DNA from: Pseudomonadota bacterium
Lineage (GTDB): Bacteria > Pseudomonadota > Alphaproteobacteria > Rhizobiales > Hyphomicrobiaceae
Direction of reading: 5' to 3'
Assembly (NCBI GenBank): GCA_023423275.1
Contig: JAFAFW010000014.1
Span: forward strand, 1 to 30,996
Length of the DNA stretch: 30,996 bases
Positions 23,727 through 30,996 of this stretch are shown here, piece by piece; the first letter of the stretch is position 1, and every line of letters begins with the position of its first letter. The translations under genes were made by a program, and so were the position numbers. The notes below the pieces were generated by a model that was not told where the DNA came from, ran no database searches, and saw nothing but the letters and a program-made list of their open reading frames with translations.

Positions 23727-24164
23727 TTACAGGGGCGTTCCTTTGCCTTTGTCTTCTTTTTCCAGCCGCTCGATGCGCTCGCGGAACTTGCGAAAGATTC
23801 GCTCGACATAATCGAAGGCCTTGTCGACGTCCTCCTCGCTCGGCAATTCGAGTTTCCTGCCGGGAGGTTCCGCCTCGTCGCTCTTGGGAGGTACGCCAGC
23901 CAAGGCACTCAATCTCTGGTTCTCCGCGCGCAGCCGCTCCAGCTCGCTGCGCATCGCCTCGGCGTCGTCGCCCATTGGCTCGCACACCCACTTGGCATCG
24001 CGCCGCATGCAGGTCGACATGGCTCCCGTTTCGGTATCGAGCCGTGCGAAACCGCCATCGATCGGGCTCATGGTGTATCTGCCCTGGCGCTCTTGCCCGG
24101 ACACACTCGCAGCGCCCAGTCCGGCCAGGGCGAGAGCGGTTACAATCAGATACAGCGCGCGCAT
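23727..24164 (-). CDS. Secreted coiled-coil protein of unknown function
   Basis: A 145-residue protein with a signal peptide (about 1-23, MRALYLIVTALALAGLGAASVSG) and two cysteines in STCMRRDAKWVCEP that probably form a disulfide. A coiled-coil follows from about 68 to 88 (DDAEAMRSELERLRAENQRL) and a charged helical tail from about 110 to 140. The ATG at 24164 with GGAGAGG 5 bases ahead is preferred over the GTG two codons earlier. It sits 48 bases upstream of the YjbQ gene in the same direction. I do not recognise a named family; periplasmic location is inferred from the signal peptide. Confidence 0.75.
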   Translation of the reverse strand: MRALYLIVTALALAGLGAASVSGQERQGRYTMSPIDGGFARLDTETGAMSTCMRRDAKWVCEPMGDDAEAMRSELERLRAENQRLSALAGVPPKSDEAEPPGRKLELPSEEDVDKAFDYVERIFRKFRERIERLEKEDKGKGTPL

Positions 24165-24552
24165 GGGCACCTCTCCATTGCAAGCAACACGCCGGCCCCA
24201 CGGCCGGCATGGTCCTCGATGATGTCGCCCCGAAACGAATCGAATTCAAGGCACGATTGCCGGCCTGCGGCCCGGTCCGAAGCCCAGGCCGTCCGCCTCT
24301 CGTCGACGGATTATGGCGTGTTTGCGGCACATTCAGCGGCTGCCATTCGTCCTTAACGGAACGTTTACACGTGGCTGACAGCCTCCACACTGAGGGACTG
24401 GTCGGAATTTGTGCCGCGTGTCGGACCCAGATGCGCTCGAACGGCACGATGGAGGCGCGTATGTGGCCGCGCCTTGTCGACAGTCTCCCCAGCGGGAGGC
24501 CGATTGGCGAAGGTTTTCCGCATGGATCGGACGATCCTGTTGGGGGGAGGCA
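24165..24552. other. Intergenic region between divergent genes, no gene found
   Basis: 388 bases separate the secreted coiled-coil gene (leftward) from the PodJ-like gene (rightward). Open frames that cross it are shadows of the neighbours and lack a credible start. A 7-bp GC stem with a 4-base loop (GCCGGCC at 24191-24197, GGCCGGC at 24202-24208) is in the leader of the leftward gene. No promoter could be assigned with confidence. Confidence 0.6.
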
Positions 24553-27216
24553 ATGTCGGACTATCACAGCCAGCATTCGGACGGGGGGTCCGATGATGGC
24601 GCAGGCGGTGGCAGGGCAGACTGTGGTGCCGAGGAACTGAAAGGCCTGCTCCAGCGCATCGCGGCGCACATTGCCGATGCCGACATCCGTCATGGGACGG
24701 TGTTGCAGGACGTTCACGGCCGCCTGGTCGGCCTCTCGGAAGACACGCGCGCCATTCGCGAGACCTTGCCGTCCGCGCTGGCGGCCAGCGGCCCGCACAT
24801 CTCCGATCGCGTCCCGGAACCCGTTGAAGACGTCGGTGCCTCGGATCAGGCACCATCGGACATGGACGGACGATATGAGACCGAAGAAGACACGGGCGAG
24901 AGGTCGTCAACGGCTCCGAATGCGGCCGGTCTCAGCGCACAAACCGAAGCCGACTGGGACAAGGCGTCAGCGGAAGCCCTGACGCGCATCTACGAAGTGG
25001 AGGCCGTCACACGGTCGCCGGCTTCTGGACCAGGTCTTTCGGATTTTTCCGGTCAAAACGAAACCGATCCGGCTGTCAGGCCTCATCTGGCCGAGTCACT
25101 TTACGAGATCCCCGCTCAGTATGCGCATTCACCTGCGGCCGATCATGCGGGAAGCCCGCTCGCCGCTTTGGAGACACGCTTTCAAGCCTTCGAGCATCGC
25201 CTCGGCGAAGCGCTCGACAGCATTGCCACGCGCTCGGATGTTGAAGGGCTGAGGCTGATCGAAGCTCACATCTCCGAGTTGTCGCAACATGTCTCGCAGA
25301 TCGAGACTCAACTCGGCCGGCTGGATGCTGTTGAAACTCAGCTCTCCCGCGTGGATGAAGCGGTCTCCGATGAGCGCCTGGGTCATCTGATCACGCAAGC
25401 GTCGCTTGCCGACTCCTACCTTGAACGGCTCGCCACCGCGCTCGCATCGCGCTTGGCCGAACGCCGCTCGGATGAAGCTGCCGGCGATCCGGGGACAACC
25501 AAGCTGGATCAGCTCAGCACCCTGGTGGAACAGTTCGTCGCCAATTTCCGTCAATCGGAGGACAATACCGCCAACGCGCTGGGAACGGTGCAGCAGGCGA
25601 TGATCCACCTTCTCGACCGCATTGACCTGCTGGAACCGGCGACCGCGCCCTGGCCGTCAGATCCGGATGACGATGATGACTTCTCCAAGCGCAGCGAGGG
25701 CGAAGACGCCCTTGCCCGGGTCTATCATCACGCAGCCTCTGACACGAAAGCGGCGCGGCCAAGCCCCGCCGCGACCGGTCAAACCGCTGAATTGGCGCAC
25801 ATCGCGGCCGAGATCGACGAAGCCCGGAAAGCCGTGCGCTCGAACATAACAGCATCGTCTTCGGATAGGACATCTCAGACAGACCCAGCCGTAACCGACT
25901 CCAGCGCCACCGGCGCGTCGTCGTCTCCGGACCGCGAGGAATTCATCGCCGCCGCCCGGCGTGCGGCGCGGCAGGCCTCCGGCTCACCGGAAAGCGCGCC
26001 AGCGAACCCGCACGCACCCACCATCACTCCGCGCGCTGTCGTGGGCAGGCGCCGGCGCGCGCTGGGTCGGCCTCTCGCGGGACTGATGCTGGCGACACTC
26101 GTCGTCGTCATTGCCGTCGGCGTCGGCCTGACGACGTACAGCTTCATCAAGACCGAACCCGCCGAGACGGCTGGAGCGTCGGCATCACACAGTTCGCTGC
26201 TCCTGGAGGATGATACCCTCATCGGCAACGCCACGCCGCAGCAGGCAGAAGGCACATCCGGAACGGCCGAAGGCGACAGCGTGCTGATCAACGACGAGCC
26301 AGCACCTGGCTTCGCGCAGGATCCGAGCCCGACGTCTCCGAACAGCGAGCCGCCGGCGGGCATCATGATCGAAACCGGCACGCTCTATTCGACCGAGGAG
26401 GCTGCCAGCGTCGAGCAGCGCCGCAGGTTGGCACACCTTTCGACCCGCTTGGGCGCCGCGCAGTCCGAGATTGCCTCCATCCCGGCGGCGCTGATCCCCG
26501 GCACATCCGGCACGCCGGTCGCGCCGTCGACGGAAAGCAGCGCTTCCCCGAAGTCGTTGCCGCCCGCCGCCGTCGGACCGCTCTCGCTGCGGATCGCAGC
26601 AGCGAACGGCGATCCGTCGGCCGAGTTCGAAGTCGCAGCCCGTCTGGCCGAGGGTCGCGGGATCGAGCAGGATTTCAAGCAGGCCATCACGTGGTACCAG
26701 CGCTCGGCGGCTCGCGGATTCGCGCCGGCGCAATATCGGCTCGGCACACTTTATGAGCGCGGCCTCGGCGTTAAGGCGGACCTCGGCCGCGCGAAAGCCT
26801 GGTATCGCAGCGCCGCGGAGAAGGGCAACATCAAGGCGATGCACAATCTCGCGGTCTTGAGTGCCAGCAGCGTACCCTCCGACTACAAGACAGCCGCGCA
26901 TTGGTTCACGGAAGCCGCGGACCGTGGTGTGCGCGATAGCCAGTTCAATCTCGCGGTGCTGCTGGAAAGCGGAATTGGCCTCAAACAGGACCTGAAGTTG
27001 GCCTACGGCTGGTTTGCCGTGGCGGCCCAGGGAGGCGACAAGGAGGCTCCGCGGCGCCAGGAGCAGCTCAAGCACAGGCTCCTCGCCGGAGAGATCGCTG
27101 CCGGAGAAGCATTCGCCGGGAAATGGCGCGCCAAATCCGTCGACCCGTTGGTAAATGATGTGCGTGCGGCCGGTGAAGCGTGGAAGCTGCGGGGCGATAG
27201 CGGCATTGCAGGCTGA
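24553..27216 (+). CDS. PodJ-like polarity protein with Sel1 repeats
   Basis: An 887-residue protein with the layout of the PodJ polar organiser. A large acidic, disordered and helical cytosolic part comes first (1 to about 505, with LLQRIAAHIADADIRHGTVLQ near the start and coiled coil at about 200-300). A transmembrane helix lies at about 508-531 (LAGLMLATLVVVIAVGVGL), then a periplasmic linker, and four Sel1-type repeats at about 676-843 (for example AQYRLGTLYERGLGV and AMHNLAVL). No C-terminal peptidoglycan-binding domain is visible, unlike Caulobacter PodJ. The start ATG at 24553 follows GGGGGAGG. In-frame upstream residues lack a ribosome binding site. The likely role is recruiting polar or division factors; this is by analogy. 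Confidence 0.82.
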   Translation: MSDYHSQHSDGGSDDGAGGGRADCGAEELKGLLQRIAAHIADADIRHGTVLQDVHGRLVGLSEDTRAIRETLPSALAASGPHISDRVPEPVEDVGASDQAPSDMDGRYETEEDTGERSSTAPNAAGLSAQTEADWDKASAEALTRIYEVEAVTRSPASGPGLSDFSGQNETDPAVRPHLAESLYEIPAQYAHSPAADHAGSPLAALETRFQAFEHRLGEALDSIATRSDVEGLRLIEAHISELSQHVSQIETQLGRLDAVETQLSRVDEAVSDERLGHLITQASLADSYLERLATALASRLAERRSDEAAGDPGTTKLDQLSTLVEQFVANFRQSEDNTANALGTVQQAMIHLLDRIDLLEPATAPWPSDPDDDDDFSKRSEGEDALARVYHHAASDTKAARPSPAATGQTAELAHIAAEIDEARKAVRSNITASSSDRTSQTDPAVTDSSATGASSSPDREEFIAAARRAARQASGSPESAPANPHAPTITPRAVVGRRRRALGRPLAGLMLATLVVVIAVGVGLTTYSFIKTEPAETAGASASHSSLLLEDDTLIGNATPQQAEGTSGTAEGDSVLINDEPAPGFAQDPSPTSPNSEPPAGIMIETGTLYSTEEAASVEQRRRLAHLSTRLGAAQSEIASIPAALIPGTSGTPVAPSTESSASPKSLPPAAVGPLSLRIAAANGDPSAEFEVAARLAEGRGIEQDFKQAITWYQRSAARGFAPAQYRLGTLYERGLGVKADLGRAKAWYRSAAEKGNIKAMHNLAVLSASSVPSDYKTAAHWFTEAADRGVRDSQFNLAVLLESGIGLKQDLKLAYGWFAVAAQGGDKEAPRRQEQLKHRLLAGEIAAGEAFAGKWRAKSVDPLVNDVRAAGEAWKLRGDSGIAG

Positions 27217-27342
27217 GTAAAGAGTCATCCTCTCAGCACTTATTCCAAATGCGGGCGTGAGATTCAGAAATACTTTCCCGCGCCTGTGTTTCGCATCGGC
27301 TCCAACTGCGGAACAAAACAGTCCGCGTGGCGAAAATGCTCA

Positions 27343-27371
27343 TTGACCCTGCGCGCCGTCGCTGGCTTAAA
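27343..27371 (+). promoter_or_regulatory. Possible promoter of the TauE-TIGR02186 pair
   Basis: TTGACC (27343-27348) and CTTAAA (27366-27371) are separated by 17 bases in the 274-base gap between the PodJ-like gene and the TauE gene. The -10 match is weak; no other candidate is better. Confidence 0.35.
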
Positions 27372-27490
27372 AGAGCTGTATAAATACTTGCCCAAAAGTT
27401 GAGCTTGCTGGCCGCGCTCTGCCTCCTCCGCGCGCTTGATCATCAACCGGAGCGGTGGACTGCGATTCCGGCAACCGGTTCGGACGAAGC

Positions 27491-28420
27491 ATGAACTTCT
27501 ACCTGCCCATTGCCGAGATGTCCGTGAACATCTTCGTTTTCCTTGGCATGGGCGGAGCGGTCGGATTTCTGTCTGGAATGTTCGGCATCGGCGGCGGCTT
27601 CCTCATGACGCCCCTGCTGGTTTTTTCCGGAATTCCATCGGCAGTTGCCGTCGGCACTGAGGCAGCCCAGATCGTTGCATCGTCGGTATCCGGCGCAATC
27701 GCGCAATGGCGACGCAACAACGTCGACTTCAAGTTGGGCACCGTGCTTCTGCTTGGCGGTATCGGCGGGTCCTTCATCGGCGTCGAGGTCGTCAAGATCC
27801 TGAGGCAGGCAGGCCAGTTCGATTTCGCCCTGGCCATGAGCTACGTCACGTTTCTCGGCATCATCGGCGTGCTGATGCTGCTGGAAAGCATCAAGACCAT
27901 GCGCATGACGCAGCAGGGCAAACCCACATCGGTGCGGCGGCCCGGACAGCACTATTGGGTCCATAAGCTGCCGTTAAAGATGCGCTTTCACCGCTCGAAG
28001 CTGTACATCAGCGCCATTCCACCCTTTCTGATCGGCGTGTTCGTCGGCCTCCTCGCCGCCGTGATGGGCGTCGGCGGCGGTTTCATCATGGTGCCGGCCA
28101 TGATTTATCTGCTGAGAGTGCCCACCAACGTCGTGGTCGGCACCTCGTTGTTCCAGATTGTCTTCGTCACGGCCGCCACGACAATCCTGCACGCCACGGA
28201 GAACAAGACTGTCGATGTCGTGCTGGCGATGCTGCTGATGATCGGCGGTGTCATCGGCGCACAGTTCGGCGTTGTGGCTGGTGATAAACTCAAGGGAGAG
28301 CAATTGCGGTTCCTGCTGGCAGCCCTGGTGCTGCTGGTTTGCATCCGGATCATCTGGGGCCTTGTTGCAACCCCAGGCGACCTGTACTCCATCAGCGGAG
28401 TGGTTGGAGGCCGGCGGTGA
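27491..28420 (+). CDS. TauE/SafE-family sulfite (anion) exporter
   Basis: A 309-residue membrane protein of the TauE/SafE (TSUP, formerly DUF81) family, which exports sulfite, sulfoacetate or related anions. About eight helices in two halves, each with the family motif: GFLSGMFGIGGGFLMTPLL near the N-terminus and GLLAAVMGVGGGFIMVPAMIYLLRVP in the middle. A cytosolic loop at about 140-175 separates the halves. The ATG at 27491 (MNFYLPIAEM) is preferred over one 12 codons earlier; its ribosome binding site is modest. The stop overlaps the start of the next gene as GTGA, so the two are translationally coupled. The substrate is not determined. Confidence 0.9.
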   Translation: MNFYLPIAEMSVNIFVFLGMGGAVGFLSGMFGIGGGFLMTPLLVFSGIPSAVAVGTEAAQIVASSVSGAIAQWRRNNVDFKLGTVLLLGGIGGSFIGVEVVKILRQAGQFDFALAMSYVTFLGIIGVLMLLESIKTMRMTQQGKPTSVRRPGQHYWVHKLPLKMRFHRSKLYISAIPPFLIGVFVGLLAAVMGVGGGFIMVPAMIYLLRVPTNVVVGTSLFQIVFVTAATTILHATENKTVDVVLAMLLMIGGVIGAQFGVVAGDKLKGEQLRFLLAALVLLVCIRIIWGLVATPGDLYSISGVVGGRR

Positions 28421-29349
28421 CGCGGGATTGGCGGACAGTACAGAAAGTGCTCGGAGCGCTGCTGCTCGTTGCAGCCTTCGCCCTTCTGGCGGGCATTGAG
28501 ATTGCCGAAGCCCAACGCCGGCAACAGCCACCGCCACCGGTTCCAGCCCCGGCTCCCGTACGCCCGGTCCAGGAAGCGCAGCGCCCGCAGGATACCCCGC
28601 GGCCGGTTCCCCCCGACACACTGCCTCGCGAAACCGTTCAAGCCGATGTGTCCTCGCGCAGCGTTGCGATTACATCCAGCTTCACGGGAACAGAGATCGT
28701 CGTCTTCGGGGCTGTCGACAACAGCCGCCAATCAACGGCCGAATCCGGCCTCTACGATGTTGTGATCGTGCTCGAAGGTACGCCCACGCGTCTGGTCGCG
28801 CGCCGCAAAAGCAATGTCGCCGGCATCTGGATCAACACCGACTCCATCACATTCCAAAGCGTGCCCAGCTACTATGCGATCGTCTCGACACGACCGCTGG
28901 ACGAGGTCGCCAATCCGCAAGTCCTGCGCGAGAACGATATCGGCTTCGAGCAAGTCCGCATGACGCCCATCCAAGGCTGGGAAACCGGGGTAACGACGGC
29001 AGAGCTCCAGGAGTTTGCCGAAGCCGTCGTTCGTCTCAAACAGCGCGACGGCCTTTATGTGCAGGAAGAATACGGCGTTGTTTTCATCGGACGCAGCCTG
29101 TTCCGCGCCTCGGTCAATCTTCCTGCCAACGTTCCGGTTGGGCCGCTCAATGTCCGGGTGCATCTGATCCGCGACGGCCAGATCCTGAGCACTTACACCG
29201 CCCGCGTCGGACTGGAGCGGCAGGGGTTGGAGTTGTTGCTCCACAATTTCGCGTTCAACCAGCCGTTTTTTTATGGCGTTTTCACCGTGATGATCGCGGT
29301 CGGCGCCGGCCTGCTGGCATCCGCAGCCTTCCGCCGCAATGCCCACTGA
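28417..29349 (+). CDS. TIGR02186-family membrane protein
   Basis: A 310-residue protein of the TIGR02186 family, known mainly from alphaproteobacteria and not characterised. It starts at a GTG that overlaps the TauE stop. An N-terminal signal or anchor helix (about 10-30) is followed by a proline-rich stretch (about 38-70). A conserved exported domain (about 75-280) includes SSFTGTEIVVFGAVD and ALxLA-free beta-rich segments such as GLYDVVIVLEGTP, and a C-terminal helix (about 286-305) ends RRNAH. The pairing with a TauE/SafE exporter suggests an auxiliary or accessory subunit, which is inference from coupling. The Pro-rich segment looks longer than usual. Confidence 0.82.
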   Translation: MTRDWRTVQKVLGALLLVAAFALLAGIEIAEAQRRQQPPPPVPAPAPVRPVQEAQRPQDTPRPVPPDTLPRETVQADVSSRSVAITSSFTGTEIVVFGAVDNSRQSTAESGLYDVVIVLEGTPTRLVARRKSNVAGIWINTDSITFQSVPSYYAIVSTRPLDEVANPQVLRENDIGFEQVRMTPIQGWETGVTTAELQEFAEAVVRLKQRDGLYVQEEYGVVFIGRSLFRASVNLPANVPVGPLNVRVHLIRDGQILSTYTARVGLERQGLELLLHNFAFNQPFFYGVFTVMIAVGAGLLASAAFRRNAH

Positions 29350-29412
29350 TCTGTAGCCCGCGCGACAGCCTTTGAGAGACGCCTCGTAGAGGGAAGCTTT
29401 CCCGCGACCGGG

Positions 29413-30132
29413 TCAGCCCAGTTCGCCGCGCAACAACTCGCTGGCCATGAACGCCACTTGTGTCCGATTCTTTGCCTTCAACTTCTTCATGATATTGCGC
29501 ACATGCACCTTTACGGTGCTCTCGCACATGTTCAGCTCATAAGCGATCAGCTTGTTGGCCTTGCCGCGGCGCAACGCTTCGACGACGGCGATCTGCCGTG
29601 CCGTAAACATCGATGTCGCGGGGCGGCTCTCCTGCGTGACGGCAGATGCGCATCGATGGGCGGAAATCAGGCTGGCAGCCGGTACGAACGTTCCCCCCGC
29701 CTTGACGAGCCGCATGGCGCCGAGCGCGACATCGAGAGAAAGCGTGGTCGGAATATAGCCGCATGCGCCATTTTCCAACGCACCGACGATCTTCTCGGTG
29801 TCTTCGACATCCGCCAGCACGATTGCCGGAACGGGATGGTCGGTAAGCGCCAAGGCGCTGATTTCGCGTTTGATTTCTTCGTCGTTCAATCGCCCGGATT
29901 GGCACAGCACGATCAGTGACGCATTGATCGATTTGGAAAGCTCCAGCCATTCCGCAACGCTCGCGACCGATCGGACCGGCATCCCGAACGCAGATCTCAA
30001 GCAATGACTGATGCAGTCGCGAAAGAAGGCGCGAGAGTCGATGATGATCACCGGATAATCCGTTTCATCGTCGGAAAGACCAAAATCGGCTGAAGCGTGT
30101 CCGGGATTTTTCAGGTCATAGAGATCAGGCAT
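29413..30132 (-). CDS. LuxR/NarL-type regulator with a degenerate receiver domain
   Basis: A 239-residue regulator: receiver-like domain (about 27-143) and C-terminal GerE helix-turn-helix (about 175-235; FTARQIAVVEALRRGKANKLIAYELNMCESTVKVHVRNIMKKL). The receiver has lost its phosphorylation chemistry. The acidic pair is reduced to one Asp (IIIDSRAF), the acceptor Asp is replaced (LIVLCQSG, Cys77), and the conserved Lys is missing (GYIPTTLS). It should therefore work without phosphate, by ligand, redox or protein contact. ATG start, no good ribosome binding site. It is convergent with TIGR02186 and divergent from the tolC-type gene across 464 bases full of palindromes, so it may control that gene or itself. 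Confidence 0.9.
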   Translation of the reverse strand: MPDLYDLKNPGHASADFGLSDDETDYPVIIIDSRAFFRDCISHCLRSAFGMPVRSVASVAEWLELSKSINASLIVLCQSGRLNDEEIKREISALALTDHPVPAIVLADVEDTEKIVGALENGACGYIPTTLSLDVALGAMRLVKAGGTFVPAASLISAHRCASAVTQESRPATSMFTARQIAVVEALRRGKANKLIAYELNMCESTVKVHVRNIMKKLKAKNRTQVAFMASELLRGELG

Positions 30133-30596
30133 TTGGATGCGAACGCTTTAGCTGAAAGGATTGTGTGGGGCTCACGCCTTCAGGTTGCACGCGGTGATGA
30201 TCAGCCCTTTTCCCGAGGCCATCTCATCTCGATTAAAATCATAAATGCAACCTTTGTGCGCATTTTCTAGTATTGCAACCTATAGTAATATTCGCACCCA
30301 AAGCAATTGCTTGCAGATCTCAAATCTCCCGAAAAAATATTAACGTTAAACACATTTAACCCATCAGCGGAGATCTGCCACGCGCGCCTATATGCTGCCT
30401 TTCAATTATTATTGAAAAACTATTAACACGTTGATCGACGTTCAATTTCCTGGTTCGGGCTGGCGTTTAGCGCGTGCGCATTTCTTAGAATCAGCTTATG
30501 CGGGATTCCTCATCACTTGGGGGAATTCATCCGTGCCATGCCATCGCTGACGACGCGATACAGCGTTGGCATGGATGAGATGAGGGGGTCAGAGCA
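30133..30596. promoter_or_regulatory. 464-bp intergenic regulatory region between the LuxR gene and tolC
   Basis: AT-rich DNA with several palindromes and no credible gene. The octamer TGCAACCT occurs twice (30246-30253, 30274-30281) and once inverted (30182-30189). AAGCAATTGCTT (30301-30312) and TTAACGTTAA (30340-30349) are perfect palindromes. GCAGATCTC (30313-30321) and its complement (30370-30378) form a spaced repeat. TTTCAAT and ATTGAAA (30400-30417) flank 4 bases. Promoters for both genes should lie here, but I could not place -35/-10 boxes with confidence. Confidence 0.6.
30536..30574 (+). promoter_or_regulatory. Stem-loop in the tolC leader
   Basis: CCATGCCA (30536-30543) pairs with TGGCATGG (30567-30574), and CGCTG (30545-30549) pairs with CAGCG (30561-30565), separated by one T-T mismatch, with an 11-base loop. 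It ends 22 bases before the GTG start, just upstream of the GAGGGGG ribosome binding site, so it could affect translation or mRNA stability or be a protein-binding site. No U tract follows, so it is not a typical terminator. Confidence 0.65.
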
Positions 30597-30996
30597 GTGA
30601 GGGGAATAGGGGCAGCCCGGATCTTGACCGGCGTGCTGGCAACACTGATGCTGGCCACCGCGCCCATGGGGCCGGCCTCAGCCGAGTCGCTGCGCCAGGC
30701 GCTGGCGGCGGCCTACAAGTTCAATCCCCGGCTCGATGCCGAGCGCGCCCGCCTCCGGGCCACCGACGAAGAGGTGCCGCGCGCCCGTTCCGGCTACATG
30801 CCGCAGGTGTTCGGCTCGGCCGACGCCGGCTACCAGCATCAGCGCACCCGCGGCGGCGGCGTCACCGACAACCGCGAGACGCATCCGCGCGGCTATGGCG
30901 TCGACCTGTCACAACCGATCTTTTCCGGTTTCCGCACCCTGAACTCGGTGCGCGAGGCCGAATCCACCGTGCGCGCCGGCCGCGCCAACCTGCACG
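30597..30996 (+). CDS. tolC: TolC-family outer membrane efflux protein (partial, runs off right edge)
   Basis: The visible 133 residues start at GTG 30597 with GAGGGGG about 10 bases upstream. A signal peptide (about 1-28) ends GPASA, giving a mature start ESLRQALAAAYKFNPRLDAERARLRATDEEVPRARSGYMPQVFGSADAGY, the classic start of the TolC/type I secretion outer-membrane family, with GVDLSQPIFSGFRTLNSVREAE following. Upstream ATGs in the leader run into stops within a few codons, which supports the GTG start. The family forms trimeric outer-membrane tunnels for drug efflux or type I secretion; which partner pump it serves is outside the window. Codon use is strongly GC-rich. Confidence 0.92.
   Translation, partial: MRGIGAARILTGVLATLMLATAPMGPASAESLRQALAAAYKFNPRLDAERARLRATDEEVPRARSGYMPQVFGSADAGYQHQRTRGGGVTDNRETHPRGYGVDLSQPIFSGFRTLNSVREAESTVRAGRANLH

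Noticed and set aside
23572..24798. 408-codon open frame on the minus strand
   Set aside because: It crosses the YjbQ gene, the secreted coiled-coil gene and the PodJ-like start in another frame, and its product is low-complexity Arg-rich.
26185..27228. 347-codon open frame on the minus strand
   Set aside because: It is the complement of the Sel1 region of the PodJ-like gene, where the repeats are clear; no ribosome binding site or domain supports the antisense frame.
29350..29412. Possible terminator between TIGR02186 and the LuxR gene
   Set aside because: The only fold is a 5-pair stem with a 3-base loop (GGGAA/TTCCC) and no U tract, too weak to call.
30340..30360. Possible CtrA site (TTAA-N7-TTAA) in the tolC upstream region
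   Set aside because: The TTAA words at 30346 and 30356 are separated by 6 bases, not 7, and the other pairs do not fit. I kept it only as part of the palindrome cluster.
1..30996. CRISPR arrays, tRNA or rRNA genes, insertion sequences, phage or toxin-antitoxin genes
   Set aside because: No regularly spaced repeats, cloverleaf-like segments, transposase motifs or terminal inverted repeats were seen on reading through; weakly conserved small RNAs could still be missed by eye.

Overview
This is a stretch of chromosome from an alphaproteobacterium. The high G+C coding sequence, the cydDCAB order behind a GbsR/MarR-type regulator, the BigR-Blh sulfide module, the PodJ-like Sel1 protein and the TauE/TIGR02186 pair all point to the Hyphomicrobiales, most likely the Bradyrhizobium/Afipia/Rhodopseudomonas group. 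That placement is inferred from gene content only. I saw no rRNA, tRNA, CRISPR array, insertion sequence, phage gene or clear horizontal-transfer boundary. About 25 protein genes are supported; cydB (left edge) and a tolC-type gene (right edge) are cut by the window.

Layout. (1) 1-6453, leftward: regulator-cydD-cydC-cydA-cydB, encoding cytochrome bd quinol oxidase, its assembly ABC exporter and a local repressor candidate. A perfect 10-bp inverted repeat lies on the likely promoter. (2) 6613-8696, leftward: persulfide-dioxygenase-like Blh, the thiol-switch repressor BigR and two half-size YeeE/YedE sulfur-transport proteins, a sulfide-detoxification operon placed directly upstream of the sulfide-tolerant type of oxidase. 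(3) 8916-10007: a bacterial ionotropic glutamate-receptor-like channel without the usual potassium filter. (4) 10123-12256: an AraC regulator divergent from a homocysteine S-methyltransferase-family enzyme. (5) 12306-14691: a CHASE3 hybrid histidine kinase divergent from a stand-alone receiver protein. (6) 14893-19178, rightward: a fused TRAP permease, a DUF1028 protein and an MFS transporter, probably one uptake/processing unit with no solute-binding protein in view. (7) 19168-24164: housekeeping and envelope genes (alpha/beta hydrolase, MepA, MsrA, two membrane proteins, YjbQ, a secreted coiled-coil protein). (8) 24553-29349: a PodJ-like polarity protein, then a TauE/SafE exporter translationally coupled to a TIGR02186 membrane protein. 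(9) 29413-30996: a LuxR-type regulator with a degenerate receiver, a 464-bp intergenic region dense in palindromes, and the start of a TolC-family gene.

The main connected themes are respiration and sulfur (bd oxidase, Blh/BigR/YeeE, perhaps TauE/TIGR02186) and envelope/signalling functions. The strongest points for follow-up are the channel with the unusual pore, the cyd operator, the receiver that lost all its phosphorylation residues, and the stem-loop in the tolC leader.
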